Assembly (NCBI GenBank): GCA_022571515.1
Contig: JACZXQ010000008.1
Location: 62,001-126,000, forward strand
Source of the DNA: Gemmatimonadota bacterium
GTDB taxonomy: Bacteria; Gemmatimonadota; Gemmatimonadetes; Longimicrobiales; Gaopeijiaceae
Length of the DNA: 64,000 nucleotides
Reading direction: 5' to 3'
Made by a program: the position numbers and the translations under genes. The notes beneath the pieces were generated by a model. The model worked only from the letters and a program-made list of their open reading frames with translations. It ran no database searches and was not told the origin of the DNA. Positions 52,096 to 58,769 of this stretch are shown in pieces; position 1 is the stretch's first letter, and the number at the start of each line of letters is the position of its first letter.

Positions 52096-52857
52096 CTAAC
52101 CAGCAATCACCAGAACGACCCCGAGCAGAACCAACCCAAGCCCCAGCGCTCGACTCACAGCCGGTCCGCGAGGCGCCAGATTCTCGATGCAAACGACCAC
52201 CGTGAGGACCGCCATCCACGCCAGGTTCATCAGGCCCAGCACGAAGCCGAGCAGCATCAGCGCCCAGCAGCAGCCCACGCAGAACACGCCGTGCGAGAGG
52301 CCCATGCCGAGGGCGCCGACCGGGCCGTTCCGCCAGCGTGAGAGAAAAAAGCTCATCGGGTTGCGGCAGTGGCGGAGGCAGGCGGCCTTGACGGCGGACA
52401 TCTGGTAGAGACCACCGGCCGCCAGTGCCAGCCCCCCGAGAGGGGCGGCCAGTGCCAGCTCGGAGCCGAGGAGGCCGGCGCCCCGCAGCCCGAGCTGCAG
52501 GGCGGCGCCCAGTACCGCGAACGCTAGCCAGACAGCGAAGTATCCTGCGGCAAAAAGTCCTGCGGAAGCGCCCGGAAGGGAGCCTCCGCCTGAAGAAGGT
52601 TTGGCGAGCGTGCCCATGGCCAAGAGCCAGGGCAGCGTGGCGGGCATCATCATGGCCACCATCATCAGGAGCCACATCCCGGTGGCCGTGACGACCGATG
52701 GGGAGCTCCCCGCCACGCCGTTCGAGAGGACGATCCAGGCGAGTCCGCATACGCCCAGGGCGGACCCTACCAAGATCCACCGCTCCGCGCGGGCCAGGCC
52801 CGAGACCGAGACGCCGGCCGGCCCGGCTTCGGCGATCCCTACGCCGGCCGAGCTCAC
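52096..52857 (-). CDS. DUF2182 membrane protein
   Basis: The 253-residue product has about seven membrane segments and DUF2182 motifs TGMWLLMMVAMMMPATLPWL, KAACLRHCRNPMSFFLSRWR and GLSHGVFCVGCCWALMLLGF, with metal-binding style Met, His and Cys residues. DUF2182 genes usually stand next to DUF1326 genes, and the pair is proposed to handle a metal. Here the partner upstream is only a fragment (52854-53021), while an intact DUF1326 gene lies at 55741-56373. The GTG at 52857 overlaps the stop of the fragment. Its first dozen residues (SSAGVGIAEAG) are nearly repeated after the other DUF1326 gene. Confidence 0.87.
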   Translation of the reverse strand: MSSAGVGIAEAGPAGVSVSGLARAERWILVGSALGVCGLAWIVLSNGVAGSSPSVVTATGMWLLMMVAMMMPATLPWLLAMGTLAKPSSGGGSLPGASAGLFAAGYFAVWLAFAVLGAALQLGLRGAGLLGSELALAAPLGGLALAAGGLYQMSAVKAACLRHCRNPMSFFLSRWRNGPVGALGMGLSHGVFCVGCCWALMLLGFVLGLMNLAWMAVLTVVVCIENLAPRGPAVSRALGLGLVLLGVVLVIAG

Positions 52858-52913
52858 TCGGCGTCGACCCGCCGATCGAACGTCGAGTGGAGTGCGTGTG
52901 GACCCTCGTCCTC
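52824..52913. repeat. Junction repeat A of the DUF1326/DUF2182 duplication
   Basis: This 90-bp segment, spanning the end of the DUF1326 fragment and the start of DUF2182, aligns without gaps to 55711-55800 with about 69 of 90 identical positions by eye. Both copies have the same orientation and encode the same gene junction, so they arise from duplication of the gene pair. Confidence 0.7.
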
Positions 52914-53021
52914 ATCTGCGGTGTCGCAGTTGAAATAGGTAGCGACCAGGCTCTGGGCCTGCACCGCGGGGGCGAGGAGGAATGCGGTTATGGATACCGG
53001 GAAAAGGGTATGCCACTTCAT
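52854..53021 (-). pseudogene. Chimeric remnant: signal peptide fused to a DUF1326 C-terminal tail
   Basis: The 55-residue frame starts with a Sec signal (MKWHTLFPVSITAFLLAPAV, then QAQ) and a short mature segment SLVATYFNCDTADED, then ends EGPHALHSTFDRRVDAE. The last part matches the tail EGSHALHSSFDWRVDGA of the intact DUF1326 protein at 55741. The body of DUF1326 is missing. The N-terminal part belongs to some other exported protein, possibly of the same kind as the secreted protein at 7910. It looks like the product of an internal deletion that joined two genes. A promoter and start remain, and its GTGA overlap may still drive DUF2182 translation. Confidence 0.7.
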
Positions 53022-53116
53022 GGTGGACTGCTCCTTTTCGGGGTGCGTGTGCTGAAAAGCTATACACGCGCCCTCCCGCGGCAAGGAATAATCCTGATGA
53101 ACTTGGAGGTCCGGGC

Positions 53117-53872
53117 GTGAGCAGCGCACCCACCCGCGAAGAGATCGTCGCACTCCAGCAGACTCTTTACAGCTCCAAGAATCCGACGCGGCGCTGGCTC
53201 CATCTCACGCGGAAGGCCTGGATCGAGGCAGCGCTCCGGGCCTCCGGTCCGGGACACGCAGCGCTGGAGGTCGGACCCGGCTCGGGTGTCTATCTTCCGA
53301 CCTTGGCCGCGCACTTCGAGTCGGTTACCGCATCGGACATCGCACAGGCCCACCTCGAGCACCTCGCCCCCCTCTTCCCCGGCGTCACCATCATGCGTGA
53401 CGACATCACGTCGAGTGCGCTCGAGCCCGGGAGCTTCGATCTGATCCTCTGCTCCGAGGTCGTTGAGCACATCCCCGACTCCGCGGCTGCGATCAGGGGG
53501 ATGTATGCGCTTCTGCGTCCAGGAGGCGCGCTGGTCTTATCCACTCCGCAGCGCTACAGCCCGCTCGAGTTGGCGTCCAAGATCGCCTTCTTGCCGGGGG
53601 TGGTTCAGGTGGTTCGGTGGGTGTATGGGGAGCCGATCCTCGAGCAAGGGCACATCAACTTGATGACGCGAACCACGGTTCGGGCCCAACTCGAGGCAGC
53701 GGGCTTTCGGGTGGAGCGGGAGCACTTTACGGGCGTCTACCTGCCCCTCGTCGCCGAATTCACAGGTGGCATCGGCCTGCGCCTAGCGAAGGCCATCGAG
53801 CGGGTGCTCCGCGGTACGGTACTCCAGTGGTTACTGTGGACCCAGTACTATGCGGCCAGGAAGCCGGAGTAG
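53117..53872 (+). CDS. SAM-dependent methyltransferase
   Basis: The 251-residue class I methyltransferase has motif I ALEVGPGSGVYLP (about residues 49-61), VTASDIAQAHLEHL, the acidic motif FDLILCSEVVEHIPD and the post-motif LLRPGGALVLSTPQRYS. This wording is that of UbiE/COQ5-like and small-molecule or glycan methyltransferases. The GTG start at 53117 has GGAGGT upstream; an open frame 45 codons longer is not supported. It is convergent with a GT39-type glycosyltransferase 13 bases away, so a joint role in modifying a polyprenyl-linked glycan is conceivable but not shown. Confidence 0.87.
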   Translation: MSSAPTREEIVALQQTLYSSKNPTRRWLHLTRKAWIEAALRASGPGHAALEVGPGSGVYLPTLAAHFESVTASDIAQAHLEHLAPLFPGVTIMRDDITSSALEPGSFDLILCSEVVEHIPDSAAAIRGMYALLRPGGALVLSTPQRYSPLELASKIAFLPGVVQVVRWVYGEPILEQGHINLMTRTTVRAQLEAAGFRVEREHFTGVYLPLVAEFTGGIGLRLAKAIERVLRGTVLQWLLWTQYYAARKPE

Positions 53873-53885
53873 GCGTCGGGCTCGT

Positions 53886-55655
53886 TCAAGGGACATCTCC
53901 CTGGGTGGTCCCGATGGCGTCAGGGGTTGCGATGTGGCGGTAGAGCGTTACGTCGGGCCCAGGTCGGGCAACCGATCCGATCCGCTTGAAGGGAAGATAG
54001 AAAGCGTCGTGCTGGTCGTACCACCCTGCAGAACCCGAGCGCCCCCCCAAGAATTCACGGGCGATCTCGTAAGTCGCTTGGAGCACGGATTCCAGCTCGG
54101 GAGGCACATTGGAGTACTGCTCGAGCGGACTTCGCATGACGGCGATCCAATCCGGCACCGTGTCCCCGTCAAAACCAACTTCGGGTGAGTACGAAATCGT
54201 CCTAAAGCCGACGGAGCCTCCTCGGGCTCCAGCGACGCGGGCTTCGGCCTGCATGAGGGTGTAGGCGCGGAGGGTCTCGAGGCCCTCAACGGGGCGTGCC
54301 CGCGCTGCGATGTCTCGCAGGACGACCAGGGAGTCAGCGGTAAGAGGCAGCTGCAGGTTTCCCCATTGTGCTCCCGTCTGGTAGACGCTGAAGGTGCCGG
54401 GCCCTACCTCCTGAAGTAGCCAGGCCGCGGCTTGAACGCGCGTGTCGGTTCGAGCCAACCTCAGGTTGGTCTGAATCACATTCATCAGAGGGCCGGTGCC
54501 CAGCAGCATTGCAGCCAGCACAGCGAGCTGAAGACGTCGTTTCTTCACGCGGGGGAACCACTCCGCAATCCACCATCCCGCAGCAACGCACAGGAAGGGC
54601 AAGAGCGGGAGCATATACCGTAAGAAGACGGTTCGCCCCGTGGCCGTACTGATGTAGAACAGCGTGGGAAACAAGAACAGGACGGCCGCACGGCGCGTGT
54701 GCGTCAGTGTAGCCCATGCGCCCCCGGCGACGGCGGCGGCGAAGAGGGGCCATCCCAGGCCCTTGGGTAACGTGTGGCGCAGATGGTAGATCCCACCGAG
54801 TCCGAGGTCCAGGCCGTGCCCACCTGCCAGGTGATTCATCTGGAAGCGGAAGTGCATTGTAAACAACCCCCAGTCCAGTACGGCGTAGGGACTGGTCAAG
54901 ACGAAGGTCGCCACCCCAGCCCCCAGGTAGGCCCACGGCAGTGGGTCGCGCGCGGCGTTCCGGGCGCGGTCCCTCCACAGCTGGTCCGAGGTCCCGGAGT
55001 GGCGCATGGCGTGGGCGAAGACCAGGACCCCGGGCAGGAGGAGTCCGACGTACTTCGTCGAGACGGCGAGCCCCGTGAAGACGCCGGCCCAGATGTACGA
55101 ACGGAGCGTGCCGTGCTCGGCCACATCGATGAGATGGAGGACCGCCGCCGCGAGAAACAGTGTCAGCGTGACGTCTGTTGTCGCGAAGTGGGAGTCTCGA
55201 ACATGGAGGTGCGCGACGGCCAAGAACCCCGCAGCCAGGAGGCCGGCCGGGGCGCCCTGGACCCGCTTGCCGATCCGGTAGACCACATACACTGTGGCGA
55301 CGCCCGCGATCGCAGATACGTAGCGCGCGACGAGAATGAAACCCCCAGGTTCGACCGCCGCCTCGCGAAGAAGCCCCGCCCAAGACCCGCCCAGCACGGT
55401 CGAGGCGGCACCCCAAAGCGCATAAAGAAGCCCGAGGGTGTAAAAATACAGACTGGGATAGTGGAAGAAGTGTGGGTTGAGGTCTCCGGAGAGGAGCCGA
55501 ATCGCTCGCCTGACAACCTCGAATTCATCCGGGCGGGCCTCCAGATGTGGCAGGCCAAAGTCGATACCCCAAAGGCGGGAGCCGAGCGCCAGAAAGAGGA
55601 TGGCCGCGAGGGCCAAGCGCTCCCGCGCCGCCGTATTGGAGCTGTGGAGAGTCAC
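53886..55655 (-). CDS. GT39/ArnT-like membrane glycosyltransferase
   Basis: The 589-residue protein has about 11 membrane segments. After the first one comes the catalytic loop FGLPHLEARPDEFEVVRRAI, where the Asp-Glu pair is the usual acidic site of GT39 (protein O-mannosyltransferase/ArnT type) enzymes, and FFHYPSLYFYTLGLLYALWG follows. The C-terminal part (about residues 390-589) is soluble and periplasmic. Such enzymes move a sugar from a polyprenyl-phosphate carrier to a protein, lipid or glycan. The GTG at 55655 overlaps the end of a DUF2182 remnant, so translation may depend on the genes before it. Confidence 0.87.
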   Translation of the reverse strand: MTLHSSNTAARERLALAAILFLALGSRLWGIDFGLPHLEARPDEFEVVRRAIRLLSGDLNPHFFHYPSLYFYTLGLLYALWGAASTVLGGSWAGLLREAAVEPGGFILVARYVSAIAGVATVYVVYRIGKRVQGAPAGLLAAGFLAVAHLHVRDSHFATTDVTLTLFLAAAVLHLIDVAEHGTLRSYIWAGVFTGLAVSTKYVGLLLPGVLVFAHAMRHSGTSDQLWRDRARNAARDPLPWAYLGAGVATFVLTSPYAVLDWGLFTMHFRFQMNHLAGGHGLDLGLGGIYHLRHTLPKGLGWPLFAAAVAGGAWATLTHTRRAAVLFLFPTLFYISTATGRTVFLRYMLPLLPFLCVAAGWWIAEWFPRVKKRRLQLAVLAAMLLGTGPLMNVIQTNLRLARTDTRVQAAAWLLQEVGPGTFSVYQTGAQWGNLQLPLTADSLVVLRDIAARARPVEGLETLRAYTLMQAEARVAGARGGSVGFRTISYSPEVGFDGDTVPDWIAVMRSPLEQYSNVPPELESVLQATYEIAREFLGGRSGSAGWYDQHDAFYLPFKRIGSVARPGPDVTLYRHIATPDAIGTTQGDVP

Positions 55656-55744
55656 CTACGCAACGTAGATGGCACCTGCGCTTGGCGGCAATACAGCACG
55701 CTTCCCGTCCCGGCTTCGGCGATCCCCACGTGCGTCGCGCTCAC
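55652..55744 (-). pseudogene. DUF2182 N-terminal remnant
   Basis: Directly after the intact DUF1326 gene, in a GTGA overlap, a 30-codon frame reads SATHVGIAEAGTG and then unrelated residues to a TGA. The first dozen residues match the start of the intact DUF2182 protein (SSAGVGIAEAGPA). No membrane segment follows, so the rest of the gene has been lost. Confidence 0.6.
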
Positions 55745-55800
55745 GCCCCGTCCACTCGCCAGTCGAAACTCGAATGGAGCGCGTGTGAGCCCTCGGTCTC
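55711..55800. repeat. Junction repeat B of the DUF1326/DUF2182 duplication
   Basis: This is the partner of the repeat at 52824-52913, same orientation and about 77 percent identical by eye. It covers the 3' end of the intact DUF1326 gene and the start of the DUF2182 remnant. Confidence 0.7.
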
Positions 55801-56373
55801 GACCCCGATGTCCCCGTCGTCATAGCGGGTCTCGCCCGTGGCGATCACCTGTTCGGCCGCGTGGATCTGGTTGAACATGTTCTGGAACGTGACGGGGCGG
55901 CTCCGATCGCGGCCGTGGAGGTTCTCTATCGTGGCCTCCAGCAGGCCCTCCACCCTTACCCGCTTCACGGCGCCCTCGTCGGTGATCTCGATGGACTCGA
56001 TTCTTGTCGGAAGGCGAGTCCCAACGAATCGCCCGAGCACTTCCCACGGGCCTCCGGCCCGGCCCGTGAGGATGTTCTCCACGGCCTCGACCTGAGCGGG
56101 GCTCGCCGCGTCGTCCACGATCAGGACTTCCGTCCAATCACCCGCGATCATGTGCTGCGGCGCATCGTATACGATTACGACTCGTAAGCCGCTCAGGTCG
56201 ATGCCGCCGTATGCACCCTCGTCGAAGCGGAGCGCCCAATAGCCTTTGCAGCGCTCGTGGGTGCAGTTCTGGCTGAAATGCACGTGGCCTGGGCAGATGA
56301 CCGTGCAGTTGCAGTTCTCGAAGAGCAGGCCTCGGGCCCACCAGGAAGGTGTGTCGGGCGCTTCGGTGTTCAT
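55741..56373 (-). CDS. DUF1326 protein
   Basis: The 210-residue cytoplasmic protein has the DUF1326 N-terminal Cys/His pattern ENCNCTVICPGHVHFSQNCT and then HERCKGYWALRFDEG, DGAYGG-like turns and AGDWTEVLIVDDAAS. The Cys-rich start suggests metal binding. The family commonly partners with DUF2182 membrane proteins. Here the adjacent DUF2182 is reduced to a remnant, and an intact DUF2182 lies 3 kb away. The ATG at 56373 was chosen because GAGGA precedes it; another ATG is at 56385. Confidence 0.87.
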   Translation of the reverse strand: MNTEAPDTPSWWARGLLFENCNCTVICPGHVHFSQNCTHERCKGYWALRFDEGAYGGIDLSGLRVVIVYDAPQHMIAGDWTEVLIVDDAASPAQVEAVENILTGRAGGPWEVLGRFVGTRLPTRIESIEITDEGAVKRVRVEGLLEATIENLHGRDRSRPVTFQNMFNQIHAAEQVIATGETRYDDGDIGVETEGSHALHSSFDWRVDGA

Positions 56374-56572
56374 CGGTGTCCTCATGTGAATGTGGCAGCG
56401 TCGCTTGCCTGGCTTCTACACCCCTTCTCTCGACGAAGTTGTGCCGCCGGGGCCGACAGCGTGCAAGGGGGTTGCGCCTACCGGGGCGGAGCGAGCCAGT
56501 CGACGACGCCGAAGCCGCTCCCGGGGTGTGGGGCAATGGAAACGACGGGGGCGCTGCCGGTGTAGTAACCGG

Positions 56573-56986
56573 ATGACGGGCTTCCTGGCCGATTTCGTGG
56601 TCCTGCTGCATCTCTGCTTCGTCGTCTTCGTCGTGGCCGGGGGATTCCTGGCGCTGCGGTGGAGGCGCATGGCCTGGGTGCACGTGCCGTGCGCCGTGTG
56701 GGGAGGGTGGATCGAGTTCGCGGGATGGATCTGTCCGCTGACGCCGCTGGAGATCTGGCTGCGGCGGCGTGCCGGCGAGGTGAGCTACGAGACGGGCTTC
56801 ATCGAGCACTACGTTCTGCCGGTGCTCTACCCGAGTGAGCTGACACGGTCGACGCAGGTGGCGCTGGGGATCATGGTGGTGGTCCTGAACGTGGCCGTGT
56901 ACGCTTGGGTGTGGAGGCGGTGGAGGGCGCGCGCTCGTGCTCTTGGCCCCCACGGCCTCGATCGATCGACCGGCAATGTAGAATAG
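56573..56986 (+). CDS. DUF2784 membrane protein
   Basis: The 137-residue protein has four membrane segments and DUF2784 wording: FLADFVVLLHLCFVVFVVAG near the start, VHVPCAVWGGWIEFAGWICP in the centre and YPSELTRSTQVALGIMVVVL near the end. The conserved E and H/C residues face into the membrane segments. Function is undescribed. The ATG at 56573 was preferred over an upstream extension of about 60 codons that is only Arg/Gly-rich sequence. Confidence 0.85.
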   Translation: MTGFLADFVVLLHLCFVVFVVAGGFLALRWRRMAWVHVPCAVWGGWIEFAGWICPLTPLEIWLRRRAGEVSYETGFIEHYVLPVLYPSELTRSTQVALGIMVVVLNVAVYAWVWRRWRARARALGPHGLDRSTGNVE

Positions 56987-56996
56987 TGAGGCGTGG

Positions 56997-57227
56997 ATGA
57001 GCCTCATCGACAGCGTGCGCCGGGCCCGCATCGTCCAAGTGATGGTGGTATACAGCGGAACGTCCTGGGCCATCCTCGAGTTCGCCGGGATGCTCCACGA
57101 GTTCTTCAGGATTCCCGGCTGGCTGAGGCACGGGAGGCGGTGCGGCGCCTCGGGGGGTGAGACGCGCGGAGCGCCAGCCGAACCGGAACTACCTACGACC
57201 CTACTCGTCGCCGAGTTCGCTCCGTAG
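56997..57227 (+). pseudogene. Fragment of a membrane protein N-terminus
   Basis: About 45 residues (SVRRARIVQVMVVYSGTSWA, then ILEFAGMLHEFFRIPGWLR) match the style of the membrane-anchor segment that begins many adenylate-cyclase-like, kinase or TPR proteins in this kind of genome. After that the frame reads as unlikely Gly/Ala/Pro-rich sequence and stops. The body of the protein is missing. The 130 bases after it hold no clear gene, although the minus strand keeps a short open frame ending GLPDVLGELRSELGDE at about 57207 that could be the tail of a lost gene. Confidence 0.5.
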
Positions 57228-57358
57228 CTCTCCGAGGACGTCGGGGAGACCCTCCCGGCCCGGGACGAGCGCAGAACATTGCACGCCACTGGGTGCAGGC
57301 GAACGCGGTTGTGGGGGAAGATTCCCCTAGCCTGGATTCTTTCGCTGGAGAACCCCGC

Positions 57359-58030
57359 TCACCCTGCCCCAAAGACGCCGTCCATCAATTCGGTAAGCCG
57401 ACGCTGTACGGTGTCGGTCTCGCCCGAGAAGGACGAGGCACCGACACGGAGCGCCAGGTCATCGCCGGCGGCCAGCGTTTCGAACGAAGACACGTCCAGT
57501 CCAGCCGGTCCCAGCAGCGCCGCCCAGACCTCGTCGCACGGGCGTGTGGTCTTTCGGCGATCCGAGATCATGGTGCGGGGGGTTCCCGGATGCCTCCCCA
57601 AGTAGTGGCATAGGTTCCATAGGAAGTACGTCCATCCGGCTTTGGTCGCGTCGTAGTACTCGTCCCAGTCGGCCGAAGCCGAGAAGCCCGAGTGCACCAA
57701 GCGCACGACGGTCGTGCCGCCTCGGGTCCCGATGTGGAAATCCACCACCGTCAGCGTAGCGCCGCCCTCGTCCTCCGAGGAACCCCACTCCTCGATCCAG
57801 CGAAACCGCTTGTTGGGCTCCCAGATGTCGATGGTGGCTTCGCCCTCCGCACCCTCACCCCAGGAAAGCCAGATCGACCCTCCCACGCCCGGGCTCACGC
57901 GCGCCTCGGGTGCGAACCAGCGTCGGATTCCCTCGGCCTCAGAGATGGCCTCCCACACGTCTTCGGGAGAGGCGTCGACTTCGACCTCGATCTCGATTGC
58001 GCGGGTGCGATCCTGCGGCGCGTCGCTCAC
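57359..58030 (-). CDS. SRPBCC (AHSA1-like) domain protein
   Basis: The 223-residue protein has the START-like/AHSA1 pattern IEIEVEVDASPEDVWEAISE, GIRRWFAPEARVSPGVGGSI, NKRFRWIEEWG and a long C-terminal helix GWTYFLWNLCHYLGRHPG. A second, shorter domain of about 70 residues (residues 150-223) follows. Such proteins bind hydrophobic ligands. The GTG start at 58030 lies in a GTGA overlap with the ArsR-type regulator gene, a very common pairing, and the regulator likely controls both. Confidence 0.88.
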   Translation of the reverse strand: MSDAPQDRTRAIEIEVEVDASPEDVWEAISEAEGIRRWFAPEARVSPGVGGSIWLSWGEGAEGEATIDIWEPNKRFRWIEEWGSSEDEGGATLTVVDFHIGTRGGTTVVRLVHSGFSASADWDEYYDATKAGWTYFLWNLCHYLGRHPGTPRTMISDRRKTTRPCDEVWAALLGPAGLDVSSFETLAAGDDLALRVGASSFSGETDTVQRRLTELMDGVFGAG

Positions 58031-58662
58031 GGGGCCTCCCCTGCCGCTGGTCTAGAGGTGGAGTGGGGTGCGCCGTCCTCCTGTGGCAGTGCCGGGTACC
58101 CGGCGAGCATGAAGCGGAAGCTCCTTCCGCCCAGACGGCGTTGGTGGTGGTACTTCTTGGTGAGTCTGGTCATGCACGTGGCGAGTTCTGCGACGAAAGC
58201 GTTCTGCGCCGCGGGGTCAGCAAAGTGCACCTCGGTCTCGAGCGAGAGGGTCGCGAGCTTCTTTCCGGCGTGATCGGCGCGTTGCCTCAACGTGCATACG
58301 TCACGTATCGCTTCGGACACCATTCCCACCAGGTACGCGCTCGACAACCGGTCCTGGGCCGCGTCGAGGCTGGCGCCCAGCTCGCCCAGCGCCTGAGGGG
58401 CGATCAGGTAGTAGCGCCCGGTCGCCTGGACCAGCTTCTCGACGAAGTTGCCTTTGCGCCGTTCGCCCACGTCGCGGAGCAGGTCGGCGTCCTTCAGCGC
58501 ACGCACATGATAGCTCACCCGCTGGCGGGGAAGGTCTAGGCTACGTGCCACGCCCGCAGCGGAGTCGGGCTCGCGCAGCAGCTTGAGGATTTCCATGCGC
58601 ACGGGGCTAAGCAGGGCTGCCGCCGATTCGGTTCGGTCGATGATCGATATGGCTTGTTGCAT
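58027..58662 (-). CDS. ArsR-type winged-helix regulator
   Basis: The 211-residue protein has an N-terminal winged helix-turn-helix (LLSPVRMEILKLLREPDSAA, then GVARSLDLPRQRVSYHVRAL and KDADLLRDVGER). The C-terminal half is helical with a long linker and ends in a polar tail. It resembles ArsR-family repressors without the metal-binding Cys pairs, of the kind that pair with SRPBCC proteins. An inverted repeat at 58698-58713 lies 36 bases before its start and may be its operator. It is the first gene of a two-gene operon. Confidence 0.87.
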   Translation of the reverse strand: MQQAISIIDRTESAAALLSPVRMEILKLLREPDSAAGVARSLDLPRQRVSYHVRALKDADLLRDVGERRKGNFVEKLVQATGRYYLIAPQALGELGASLDAAQDRLSSAYLVGMVSEAIRDVCTLRQRADHAGKKLATLSLETEVHFADPAAQNAFVAELATCMTRLTKKYHHQRRLGGRSFRFMLAGYPALPQEDGAPHSTSRPAAGEAP

Positions 58663-58697
58663 GGTATCAACTTCGTGGCGTAAAAATATTTTGCCAA

Positions 58698-58713
58698 GTC
58701 AGGAAAAACTGAC
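58698..58713. promoter_or_regulatory. Inverted repeat, candidate operator of the ArsR/SRPBCC operon
   Basis: GTCAG and CTGAC flank a 6-base A-rich centre. Next to it, towards the gene, lies an AT-rich block (AAAAATATTTT, 58682-58692) that is unusual for this genome and could contain the -10 region; TTGTCA on the minus strand (58715-58710) could be the -35 box. Confidence 0.4.
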
Positions 58714-58769
58714 AATGTGGACAACAGCCTGGCCCCTTACCCTCAGGGTGGTTCGTGGCCTGGCCTGGC

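Noticed and set aside
53022-55710. Methyltransferase/GT39 block as an insertion element with target-site duplication
   Set aside because: The flanking repeats are explained as paralogous gene junctions (only about 77 percent identical), and there is no transposase or inverted terminal repeat.
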